DNA of 10,065 bases from Treponema sp. (lineage in GTDB: Bacteria; Spirochaetota; Spirochaetia; Treponematales; Breznakiellaceae). The position numbers and the translations under genes were made by a program. The notes under the pieces were generated by a model, which saw nothing but the letters and a program-made list of their open reading frames with translations, did not search any database and was not told the DNA's origin. Location of the stretch: contig JAIRLZ010000262.1 in NCBI GenBank assembly GCA_031259035.1, forward strand, positions 1-10,065, given 5' to 3'. Of the stretch, positions 4,379-10,065 are shown in pieces. The stretch's first letter is position 1, and every line of letters starts with the position of its first letter.

Positions 4379-5779
4379 ATGATGAGATCATTGTATTCTG
4401 GGGTGTCGGGTCTTCAGAATCATCAAACAAGAATGGATGTCATTGGTAATAATATCGCGAATATTAACACCACCGGTTTTAAAAAAGGGCGCGTTCAGTT
4501 TCAGGATATGCTGTACCAGCAGCTTCAGGGAGCCGCGAGACCCACCGAGACCTTGGGCGGCGTCAATCCCAAAGAAGTCGGTCTTGGCATGTCAATCGCG
4601 TCCATTGACACTATCCATACGCAAGGATCTTTTCAGTCTACGGGCATTGGTACGGATATTGCGATTAAGGGAACGGGTTTCTTTGTATTGAGGGAAGGCG
4701 AGAATCTTTATTATACACGGGCGGGCGCGTTCAATGTAGATGAGGATGGCACGTTTGTCAATCCGGCTACGGGTCTCAAAGTACAGGGCTGGATGGCGCA
4801 GGAAATTGAAGGAGTGCAGACGCTTGATGTTTCAAGAAACACCGAGGACCTTGTTATTCCGATGGGATCAAAGGATCCGGCTAAAGCGACGACGCTGGTG
4901 AATTTTGCATGCAACCTTGACAAGCGCCTGCCGGAAATCCCCGCGGAGAATCCCAGTGAATTGCAGATACGGCAAGGGACGTGGACCACCGCCATAAAGG
5001 TGTACGATACGTTTGGAGAGGAACATACCCTGCAAATTGAGTTTACCAAGGCGCCGGGCGTCCCGAATACGTGGAACGCCGTGGTTGTTGTCGATCCTGA
5101 AAGTCAAGATCCCACCAACACCGCCATTGGACTTGGAGTCGAAGCCCCGGCCGTCGGCGACGCCAATAATTTTACCGTCACCTTTTCCAACAACGGAACC
5201 CTGCTCGCGGCCGCTGACGGCGCCGGCAACGCCTCGGCGGAAGGCGGCGTTGTTATGAATGTGGCCTACGATGTGCAGGGCGCGACGGCGGGCGAAGATG
5301 GCGGGCAGGTTCGTCAGGGATTCACCTTGAATCTCGGTACTGTGGGCGGATTCATCAATTCAATCACCCAGTTTGCGGAAGACAGTTCTTCCAAAGCTGT
5401 TTCTCAAGACGGATACACTATGGGCTACCTTGAAAGCTTCAAAATCGACCAGAGTGGAATCATCACGGGGGTGTACACCAACGGCACAAACCGCACCATA
5501 GGACAAATCGCGCTCGCAAGTTTCACCAACCAAGCCGGCTTGGAGAAAGCCGGGGATACGACCTTTGTGGTGTCAAACAACTCCGGCGAGGCTAACATTG
5601 GACCTTCCGGCATTGCGGGCAAAGGGAGCATGATCACCGGAACCTTGGAAATGTCTAACGTGGATATGGCGGAATCCTTCACCGACATGATCGTCACCCA
5701 GCGCGGTTTCCAGGCGAATTCCCGCACCATTCAGACTGCGGATCAACTCCTTCAAGAGTTGTTGAGTCTGAAACGGTAG
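4379..5779 (+). CDS. flgE: FlgE flagellar hook protein with spirochaetal lysinoalanine cross-link residues
   Basis: FlgE polymerises into the curved hook that joins the motor to the periplasmic filament. The 466 residues are the spirochaete size. The N-terminal block (MMRSLYSGVSGLQNHQTRMD and the following VIGNNIANINTTGFK) and the C-terminal block (NVDMAESFTDMI, then VTQRGFQANSRTIQTADQLL) are the D0/D1 rod-hook signatures. Residues 165 (K in GSKDPAK) and 178-179 (C-N in FACNLD) coincide in number and context with Lys165, Cys178 and Asn179 of Treponema denticola FlgE, where Lys and Cys form a self-catalysed lysinoalanine cross-link between hook subunits. This implies a covalently cross-linked hook here too. 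The start is ATG 4379, eight bases after GGAGGA (4365-4370). The adjacent ATG 4382 is possible but would shift the cross-link numbering by one. Confidence 0.97.
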   Translation: MMRSLYSGVSGLQNHQTRMDVIGNNIANINTTGFKKGRVQFQDMLYQQLQGAARPTETLGGVNPKEVGLGMSIASIDTIHTQGSFQSTGIGTDIAIKGTGFFVLREGENLYYTRAGAFNVDEDGTFVNPATGLKVQGWMAQEIEGVQTLDVSRNTEDLVIPMGSKDPAKATTLVNFACNLDKRLPEIPAENPSELQIRQGTWTTAIKVYDTFGEEHTLQIEFTKAPGVPNTWNAVVVVDPESQDPTNTAIGLGVEAPAVGDANNFTVTFSNNGTLLAAADGAGNASAEGGVVMNVAYDVQGATAGEDGGQVRQGFTLNLGTVGGFINSITQFAEDSSSKAVSQDGYTMGYLESFKIDQSGIITGVYTNGTNRTIGQIALASFTNQAGLEKAGDTTFVVSNNSGEANIGPSGIAGKGSMITGTLEMSNVDMAESFTDMIVTQRGFQANSRTIQTADQLLQELLSLKR

Positions 5780-5804
5780 GTTTACTTTTGTTTTGTGGTA
5801 TGCT

Positions 5805-6002
5805 ATGATAAAGGTAACGCGCCTTAATGGGGTTGAATATTACATCAATCCTCATCAAATTGAATATATGGAGACAAAACCCGATACAACGCTCTTGATG
5901 TTGTCGGGAAAAAGTGTAGTGGTACGTGAAAAAGTTGAAGTTGTCATACAGCGAATCGTTGAGTACCGCAGGCTGATCGGCGCTTTTAGAAACGAGGAGT
6001 GA
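5805..6002 (+). CDS. flbD: FlbD family small flagellar protein
   Basis: This 65-residue protein beginning MIKVTRLNGVEYYINPHQIE is typical of the FlbD/YlzI family always found between flgE and motA in spirochaetes and many Firmicutes (ORF4 in older treponemal work). Conserved elements are the LNG turn, NPxxIE, PDT and a VxEKVExVIxRI helix. Its exact role is not settled; genetic context ties it to stator or motor function. I chose ATG 5805 because the family starts MIKxTRLNG. An in-frame TTG at 5793 would add MWYA, with no ribosome site. The site before 5805 is also weak, so translational coupling from flgE, 25 bases upstream, is likely. The stop lies three bases before the motA ATG, and the motA ribosome site is inside this gene. 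Confidence 0.9.
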   Translation: MIKVTRLNGVEYYINPHQIEYMETKPDTTLLMLSGKSVVVREKVEVVIQRIVEYRRLIGAFRNEE

Positions 6003-6005
6003 TAG

Positions 6006-6788
6006 ATGAACATAGCGACCATAATGGGCATAGTCGGTTGTTTTGCCATGACGGTTATGGCTATTTATACTTCGGGCGGCTCTATTACAACGTATATGGA
6101 CCTTCCTTCGTTTTTTATGACGGTTGTTGGTTCTTATTTGGCTGTTTTTACCTTTTCCACTATTCCAACTGCTGTGGGCATGTGGAGTACGTTTGGTCTG
6201 GCTATGAAAAAGCCCGATTATAATCAAAGAGGCGTTATTCAGAAACTATTGGCTTTCTCCGATAAAGCCCGCCGCGAGGGGCTTTTGGCTTTGGAAGAAG
6301 AACTGGAGGATCTGGATGATGAGTTTATGAAGGAGGGTCTTCGACTCGTGGTTGACGGAAACGACGCCGAGATGATTCGCACCCTTATGGAAAACGAGCT
6401 TAATCAAATACAAGACCGCCACCTGTCGAAGATTAGGGTTATAAATATGTGGGGGACGCTGGCGCCCGGGCTTGGAATGTTGGGGACGGTAGTCGGACTT
6501 ATAGCCATGTTGAAAAACCTTGAAGACAAAAGCGCCCTCGGTCCCAATATGGCTGTCGCCCTTATTACAACGTTGTACGGCGCCATGATAGCGAACCTCA
6601 TCTGTATTCCTGTGGCCGGCAAGTTGAGCGGGTATGACGCGGAGGAAACCAAGGTTAAGGAGATGCAAATAGAAGGCATCCTTTCGATTCAAGCTGGGGA
6701 AAACACCCGAAATCTTGCGAACAAGCTCTTTTCGTATCTTGATCCGGTGACGCGCAAGGCAGTGGAAGCGGAATCGCTTAAAGACTAG
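6006..6788 (+). CDS. motA: MotA flagellar stator proton-channel subunit
   Basis: MotA forms with MotB the inner-membrane stator that converts ion flow into torque. The 260 residues show four hydrophobic segments (about 3-20, 33-53, 149-169 and 184-205) around a large charged cytoplasmic loop. The loop carries R90 and E98 in the context KARREGLLALEEEL, at the same positions as the torque-interface residues of Escherichia coli MotA. Prolines P154 (LAPG) and P202 lie in the third and fourth transmembrane helices, corresponding to the functionally important pair in E. coli. The start ATG 6006 follows GAGGAG (5994-5999), which is inside the end of flbD. It is 12 bases from motB, so the two are translated as a pair. 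Confidence 0.97.
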   Translation: MNIATIMGIVGCFAMTVMAIYTSGGSITTYMDLPSFFMTVVGSYLAVFTFSTIPTAVGMWSTFGLAMKKPDYNQRGVIQKLLAFSDKARREGLLALEEELEDLDDEFMKEGLRLVVDGNDAEMIRTLMENELNQIQDRHLSKIRVINMWGTLAPGLGMLGTVVGLIAMLKNLEDKSALGPNMAVALITTLYGAMIANLICIPVAGKLSGYDAEETKVKEMQIEGILSIQAGENTRNLANKLFSYLDPVTRKAVEAESLKD

Positions 6789-6800
6789 CCGGAGGCGAAT

Positions 6801-7535
6801 GTGGCGAAAAAAAAGAAAGAAGAAGAAAAAGCCGGCGGCGACTGGATTGTTACGTATTCGGACATGGTTACGCTTCTGCTGTGCTTTTTTGTCGCTCTTT
6901 TTGAACCAAACGAAGCGGATCCTACCCAGCTTGCGGCTATGGCGTCCGCCTTTCTCAATTCCGGTATGGGGGCGAGTACGGGCGGCAATACACTGTCTGC
7001 GGGCAAGAGCGCGGATCTTGGCAATACGATTATGTCTCTGCCCTCACAGGATAGAGGGCGGGCGTTGGGAACCGCTATGCAGAAGGCTGTAAGCGCGTTC
7101 AGCCCTGAAGTAAAGGCGAACAAGGTGCGTATTACCCATGACGAGCGCGGGCTTATTATAAGCCTCGCGTCCGACACGTTTTTTGCTCCGGCAAGCGCGC
7201 GATTGAATATAGAAGAGACGAGGACTGTTCTTATCCGGTTGGCCGAGATGCTCAATTCTGACGCGGATGATATGAAAAATCGAAAGTTTAGAATTGAAGG
7301 ACACACCGACAACGAGGCGACGGATCCGAATGGGCCGTGGGAATCGAACTGGGAGCTTTCCACAGCCCGCTCAATAGCGGTGTTGCATTTTTTAACCGAT
7401 CTGGGGATAGATGAAAGACGTTTTCAGGTCGCCGGTTTTGCTGACACCATGCCTATCGCTTCAAATACTACGCCGGAGGGACGGGCGTATAACCGGCGTG
7501 TAGATATAGTGGTCCTTGATGAAGGACATTTGTGA
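6801..7535 (+). CDS. motB: MotB flagellar stator subunit with peptidoglycan-binding domain
   Basis: This 244-residue MotB starts at GTG 6801, five bases after GGAGG (6791-6795). A lysine-rich cytoplasmic tail (residues 3-10) precedes the single transmembrane helix, which opens with the family motif GDWIVTYSDMVTLLLCFF. D21 is the ion-binding aspartate equivalent to E. coli D32. Residues about 105-240 form the OmpA-like peptidoglycan-binding domain, with GHTD (167-170), NWELSTAR (183-190) and NRRVDIVV (231-238). It anchors the MotA/MotB channel to the cell wall. It is shorter than E. coli MotB (308 residues), as is common in spirochaetes. The gene is followed by a 185-base gap that contains the second copy of the three-hairpin repeat, the largest gap inside the operon. 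Confidence 0.97.
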   Translation: MAKKKKEEEKAGGDWIVTYSDMVTLLLCFFVALFEPNEADPTQLAAMASAFLNSGMGASTGGNTLSAGKSADLGNTIMSLPSQDRGRALGTAMQKAVSAFSPEVKANKVRITHDERGLIISLASDTFFAPASARLNIEETRTVLIRLAEMLNSDADDMKNRKFRIEGHTDNEATDPNGPWESNWELSTARSIAVLHFLTDLGIDERRFQVAGFADTMPIASNTTPEGRAYNRRVDIVVLDEGHL

Positions 7536-7551
7536 TGAAAAAATTGCAATC

Positions 7552-7702
7552 TATAGAGGCTTTCCCAAAACGCGCCTCAGGGCGTCAGCTTTGGGAAAGC
7601 TGCTTTAGATGTAGCGGGAAAAAACGGGCTTCAGACCGCTTTTTCCAAAGCCTTTCCCAAAACTAAGCCGAATGTAGGTCACGTTTTGGGAAAGGCTCTA
7701 TA
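7552..7702 (+). repeat. three-stem-loop dispersed repeat, copy 2, inside the fla operon
   Basis: The element is bounded by a 21-bp inverted repeat with one mismatch (7552-7572 and 7682-7702). It contains three hairpins in the order of the reversed copy 1. The first pairs 7559-7569 with 7590-7600, its loop partly paired again. The second pairs about 7617-7627 with 7636-7646, with one mismatch. The third pairs 7650-7663 with 7683-7696, a perfect 14-bp stem with a 19-base loop. A short TTTAGAT-like link between the first two hairpins is also shared with copy 1. It fills most of the motB-fliL gap and ends two bases before the fliL ribosome site. It encodes no protein and has no T-tract after any stem, so it is probably read through. 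It could stabilise or expose mRNA ends or be a passive insertion. Confidence 0.8.
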
Positions 7703-7720
7703 TAAAGGAGGTGCGCGGCT

Positions 7721-8281
7721 ATGGCTAATAACGCTGATGAGAAGATTGACTTGGGCAATGATGAAGAAGGAAGTGATGCGGGTTCCAAGAAAAAAAAGAG
7801 TTCCGTGCTGATAATGCTTCTTCCAAACTTGCTCAAATTTGTGGCTATTGGACTTGGATTGCTTATTCTGATTGTTACCATATCGGTAGTTACGTTTAAT
7901 ATTCTCAATAAAGGCGGAACGTCCCAGACCGTTGTTTCGGATGATGAGGCCTATGTAGGGACTCGCCCCCAGTACTCCATGTTCAGCGCCCTGCCGGTGA
8001 TACGGTCAACGACGAAAGATCCTTCTCCCTATTCGGTGGTGGTGGAATTGGTGTTGGGGTACGATCTTAACAATGCCACTGCGGCGACTGAATTGACAAG
8101 CCGGCTGGTGGAATTGCAGGATTTTATCCGCAACTATTTCAGCAGCAAGTACAACGCGGATTTGCAGCCCGATAAAGAAGAACAGCTTAAACAGGATCTT
8201 ATAGAAAAACTCAACCGCCGCCTGAATACGGCGAAGGTGCGCGCTATTTTCTTTAAGCAACTTTCAACAATGGAGATGTAA
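7721..8281 (+). CDS. fliL: FliL flagellar basal-body/stator-associated membrane protein
   Basis: FliL is a single-pass inner-membrane protein that sits next to the stator and tunes its recruitment or activity; in spirochaetes it affects stator function and filament orientation. The 186 residues have an acidic N-terminus (1-20), a KKKK stop-transfer patch (23-26), one transmembrane helix (about 38-60) and a periplasmic FliL domain (about 95-186) with SVVVELVLGYDL followed by the helix region ending FFKQLSTMEM. The start ATG has an excellent site, AAGGAGGTG (7704-7712), eight bases upstream. That strength may matter because the 185-base gap and the repeat before it prevent coupling with motB. 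A 165-base gap follows. Confidence 0.93.
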   Translation: MANNADEKIDLGNDEEGSDAGSKKKKSSVLIMLLPNLLKFVAIGLGLLILIVTISVVTFNILNKGGTSQTVVSDDEAYVGTRPQYSMFSALPVIRSTTKDPSPYSVVVELVLGYDLNNATAATELTSRLVELQDFIRNYFSSKYNADLQPDKEEQLKQDLIEKLNRRLNTAKVRAIFFKQLSTMEM

Positions 8282-8290
8282 TGTCCCCGC

Positions 8291-8315
8291 AACGCGCCGT
8301 CCGTTGGGCGGCGTT
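8291..8315 (+). other. terminator/attenuator-like hairpin after fliL
   Basis: AACGCGCC (8291-8298) pairs with GGCGGCGTT (8307-8315), with one bulged base and an 8-base loop, followed by the moderately T-rich TGTTTGT. It begins nine bases after the fliL stop. It could cause partial termination or protect the 3' end of the upstream mRNA. The T-tract is interrupted, so complete termination is not expected and fliM would still need read-through or its own promoter. Confidence 0.4.
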
Positions 8316-8415
8316 TGTTTGTAGCGACAAGCGTGGAGGAGAGACTGCTGCGGTTGAGCCAATGTCAATAAAAATTCTAGAAAAATATAAAAAATGAGTG
8401 AAAATTTATTAAAAT

Positions 8416-8446
8416 TTGATTGATTTTTTGTAAAAAGTAATATAAA
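8416..8446 (+). promoter_or_regulatory. possible internal promoter before fliM
   Basis: The last 85 bases before fliM are strikingly AT-rich compared with the surrounding genes. TTGATT (8416-8421) with TAATAT (8438-8443) at 16 bases, or TTGATT (8420-8425) with TATAAA (8441-8446) at 15, are promoter-like. Either would place the start point at or inside the first codons of fliM, giving a nearly leaderless mRNA. No Shine-Dalgarno is present here for fliM. AT-rich DNA makes chance promoter matches common, so this is weak. Confidence 0.25.
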
Positions 8447-9487
8447 ATGGCAGCCATGACTGAAGTTTTATCTCAGGACGAAATAGATCAACTACTCACT
8501 GCCATAAACGCGGGCGATACGGAGTCGGAGGCTTTCAAACCGTCCGCCGATACGCGTAAAATTAAAATTTATGATTTTAAGCGGCCGGATAAATTCTCCA
8601 AAGAACAGATACGAACCGTATCTATCATGCACGAGACATTCGCCCGGCTTACGACTACGAGCCTTTCAGCCCAACTCCGCAGCATGGTGCATGTTCATGT
8701 GGCTTCTGTTGATCAGCTTACCTATGAGGAATTTATTCGTTCTATTCCTACTCCTACAACTCTTGCTATTATCAACATGGATCCGCTCAAGGGAAACGCT
8801 ATTTTGGAGATAGATCCGGCGATCACGTTTTCTATCATCGACAGGCTTTTTGGCGGCACCGGCACCGGCACCAAGGCTCAACATGAACTCACCGATATAG
8901 AAACGTCTGTTATGGAAGGAATCATCGTTCGAATTCTGGGAAACATGAGAGAAGCGTGGACGACGGTCATCGATCTGCGTCCGCGCTTGGGACAGATCGA
9001 CACCAATCCTCAGTTTGCGCAGATAGTGCCGCCGACGGAAATGGTGGTGCTCGTCACTCTGGAAACGAAGGTCGGCGAGGTGGAGGGTATGATGAATTTT
9101 TGTATACCGTACCTCACTATAGAGCCAATCATCAGCAAACTTTCAGCCCAATTTTGGTATTCTTCGGTGCGGCGAAGTACGACTACAGAAAACCTCAACA
9201 TATTAAAAGAGAAACTTTCCTGTGTGGAAGTAAGCATGGTGGCCGAAATCGGACAGATACAGGTGTCCGTAGGCGATGTGATCTCCCTGCAAGTCGGGGA
9301 TGTGGTTCGCCTCTACAACACCCGCATCGGCGATCCGTATTCCTTAAATGTCGGCAATAAAAAGAAATTTCTTTGCAGGCCCGGAGTTGTGGGCAAGAAA
9401 ATGGCGGTGCAGATCATCAAGAAGACAGCCGATCTTGAGCAATCGGAACTTGAGGATTTCTCATCCGACGGGGAGGAGGTACTATGA
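8447..9487 (+). CDS. fliM: FliM flagellar motor switch protein
   Basis: FliM is the C-ring protein that binds phospho-CheY and changes the direction of rotation. The 346 residues contain the N-terminal CheY-binding peptide LSQDEIDQLLTAI (8-20), the CheC-like middle domain (about 50-240) with the GGTGTGT stretch at 136-142 (DRLFGG before it), and a C-terminal SpoA/FliN-like domain (about 255-330: VSVGDVISLQVGDVVRL). The ATG at 8447 gives MAAMTEVLSQDEID; the in-frame ATG at 8456 gives MTEVLSQDEID, which fits the usual FliM N-terminus better. Neither has a visible ribosome binding site, which is odd in an operon where the other genes have one or are coupled. A 165-base gap with a hairpin and an AT-rich tract precedes it. 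The stop overlaps the fliY ATG by four bases (ATGA). Confidence 0.97.
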   Translation: MAAMTEVLSQDEIDQLLTAINAGDTESEAFKPSADTRKIKIYDFKRPDKFSKEQIRTVSIMHETFARLTTTSLSAQLRSMVHVHVASVDQLTYEEFIRSIPTPTTLAIINMDPLKGNAILEIDPAITFSIIDRLFGGTGTGTKAQHELTDIETSVMEGIIVRILGNMREAWTTVIDLRPRLGQIDTNPQFAQIVPPTEMVVLVTLETKVGEVEGMMNFCIPYLTIEPIISKLSAQFWYSSVRRSTTTENLNILKEKLSCVEVSMVAEIGQIQVSVGDVISLQVGDVVRLYNTRIGDPYSLNVGNKKKFLCRPGVVGKKMAVQIIKKTADLEQSELEDFSSDGEEVL

Positions 9488-10065
9488 GCGATGGAGCTCT
9501 TTCGCAAGCGGAAATTGACGCGTTATTGTTAGGGGTAGATTCATCGAGTCTTGGAGGGGCGGCAAAGGAGCTTTCCGGTGATGATGGCGAGCGAAAGGCG
9601 TTGCAAAAGTTGCTCAATGACACCTGTCAAAATCAGAGCAACGCGCTTTCCACCATGGCAGGATCGGATGTTGTACTGAGCGATCCTTCCATTTCATTTA
9701 TGAACCGCGACAGACTGGTGGAACGACTGCCCGACATGGTTGTTGCGATTAAGGCGGATTTCTCGTCAGGATTTCCGGGTGATCACCTGTTCATCATAGG
9801 GGAAGATACGGCGAAGTCTCTTGCCAGTATGATGAACAAAGAAGAGAATATTGAGTTGGACACCATGGCTCTGTCCATGATCAGCGAAGTGGCGTCCCAA
9901 TTGGTCGGCACTCAGATAACGGCGTTGACCAAAGCTACAAACAACACGGCGATTGCTTCGGTGTCTCCCGAAGCGACCAATGTGCCGAAAGCATTGGTGG
10001 CGTTGCCTGGCGGAACATTCCCCGGTGTTGAATACGATCTTGACTTGGGAAATGGGCGACATCAG
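9484..10065 (+). CDS. fliY: FliY (FliN/FliY family) flagellar motor switch protein, 3' end outside the window
   Basis: A frame opens at ATG 9484, overlapping the fliM stop as ATGA, and is still open at the window end (194 codons). It begins MSDGALSQAEIDALLLG, a CheY-binding-like peptide resembling the FliM N-terminus, which marks FliY rather than a short FliN. A CheC-like domain follows (about 60-194, ending in VALPGGTFPGVEYDLDL). The C-terminal FliN/SpoA domain would lie beyond the edge. In the CheC phosphatase signature ([DS]xxxExxN, about 22 residues, then P) this protein shows S131, E135 and P162, but S138 in place of the catalytic Asn, with 23 residues to the Pro. Phospho-CheY phosphatase activity at this site is therefore doubtful. 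Translational coupling to fliM should fix the FliM:FliY ratio. Annotation as fliN is an acceptable alternative. Confidence 0.92.
   Translation, partial: MSDGALSQAEIDALLLGVDSSSLGGAAKELSGDDGERKALQKLLNDTCQNQSNALSTMAGSDVVLSDPSISFMNRDRLVERLPDMVVAIKADFSSGFPGDHLFIIGEDTAKSLASMMNKEENIELDTMALSMISEVASQLVGTQITALTKATNNTAIASVSPEATNVPKALVALPGGTFPGVEYDLDLGNGRHQ

Noticed and set aside
5793..5804. TTG start for flbD four codons earlier
   Set aside because: The family begins MIKxTRLNG and there is no Shine-Dalgarno before the TTG.
8362..8423. Two tiny frames (11 and 9 codons) that overlap as ATGA in the AT-rich fliM leader
   Set aside because: They are very short with no ribosome site at a suitable distance, as expected by chance in A/T-rich DNA. 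Ribosome profiling would decide.

Overview
The window is chromosomal DNA of a spirochaete, most likely a Treponema or close relative. The order flbB-fliK(tap1)-flgD-flgE-flbD-motA-motB-fliL-fliM-fliY is the treponemal/borrelial fla operon order. FlgD is the short spirochaetal form, and FlgE carries the Lys165/Cys178 pair used for the spirochaete lysinoalanine hook cross-link. The moderately high GC content and free use of GTG and TTG starts would fit a gut-type treponeme, but the species cannot be fixed from this sequence alone.

Layout. Positions 1-60 hold the first 20 codons of a minus-strand gene that leaves the window, with its own promoter at about 124-151. Positions 61-407 carry no plus-strand gene; they hold that promoter and its GC-rich leader, a 121-bp repeat made of three stem-loops (218-338), and the promoter and possible operator of perR. 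Positions 408-1459 are a small peroxide-defence unit: a PerR-type Fur regulator and a rubrerythrin, with a PerR-box-like site between them. Positions 1460-1744 are a non-coding junction with a strong terminator, a hairpin containing tandem G-A mismatches, a perfect 26-bp palindrome, a second terminator-like hairpin and the fla promoter. From 1745 to the right edge all genes are on the plus strand, closely spaced, and flagellar. The last one, fliY, is cut by the window end.

How the genes work together. FlbB (collar/stator assembly), FliK (hook-length control), FlgD (hook cap) and FlgE (hook) build the periplasmic flagellar hook. MotA, MotB, FlbD and FliL make or support the stator, and FliM and FliY form the switch complex that receives phospho-CheY. 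PerR and rubrerythrin detoxify peroxide and are probably an independent transcription unit, because a clear terminator separates them from fla.

The least ordinary feature is the repeat. Two copies (218-338 and 7552-7702) align end to end in opposite orientations, with conserved stems and divergent loops. A smaller palindrome (1569-1594) shares the core half-site. One full copy sits inside the fla operon between motB and fliL and ends two bases before the fliL Shine-Dalgarno. I saw no defence system, CRISPR array, tRNA, rRNA or protein-coding mobile element. The coding content is conserved and known; the novelty, if any, is in the intergenic structures.
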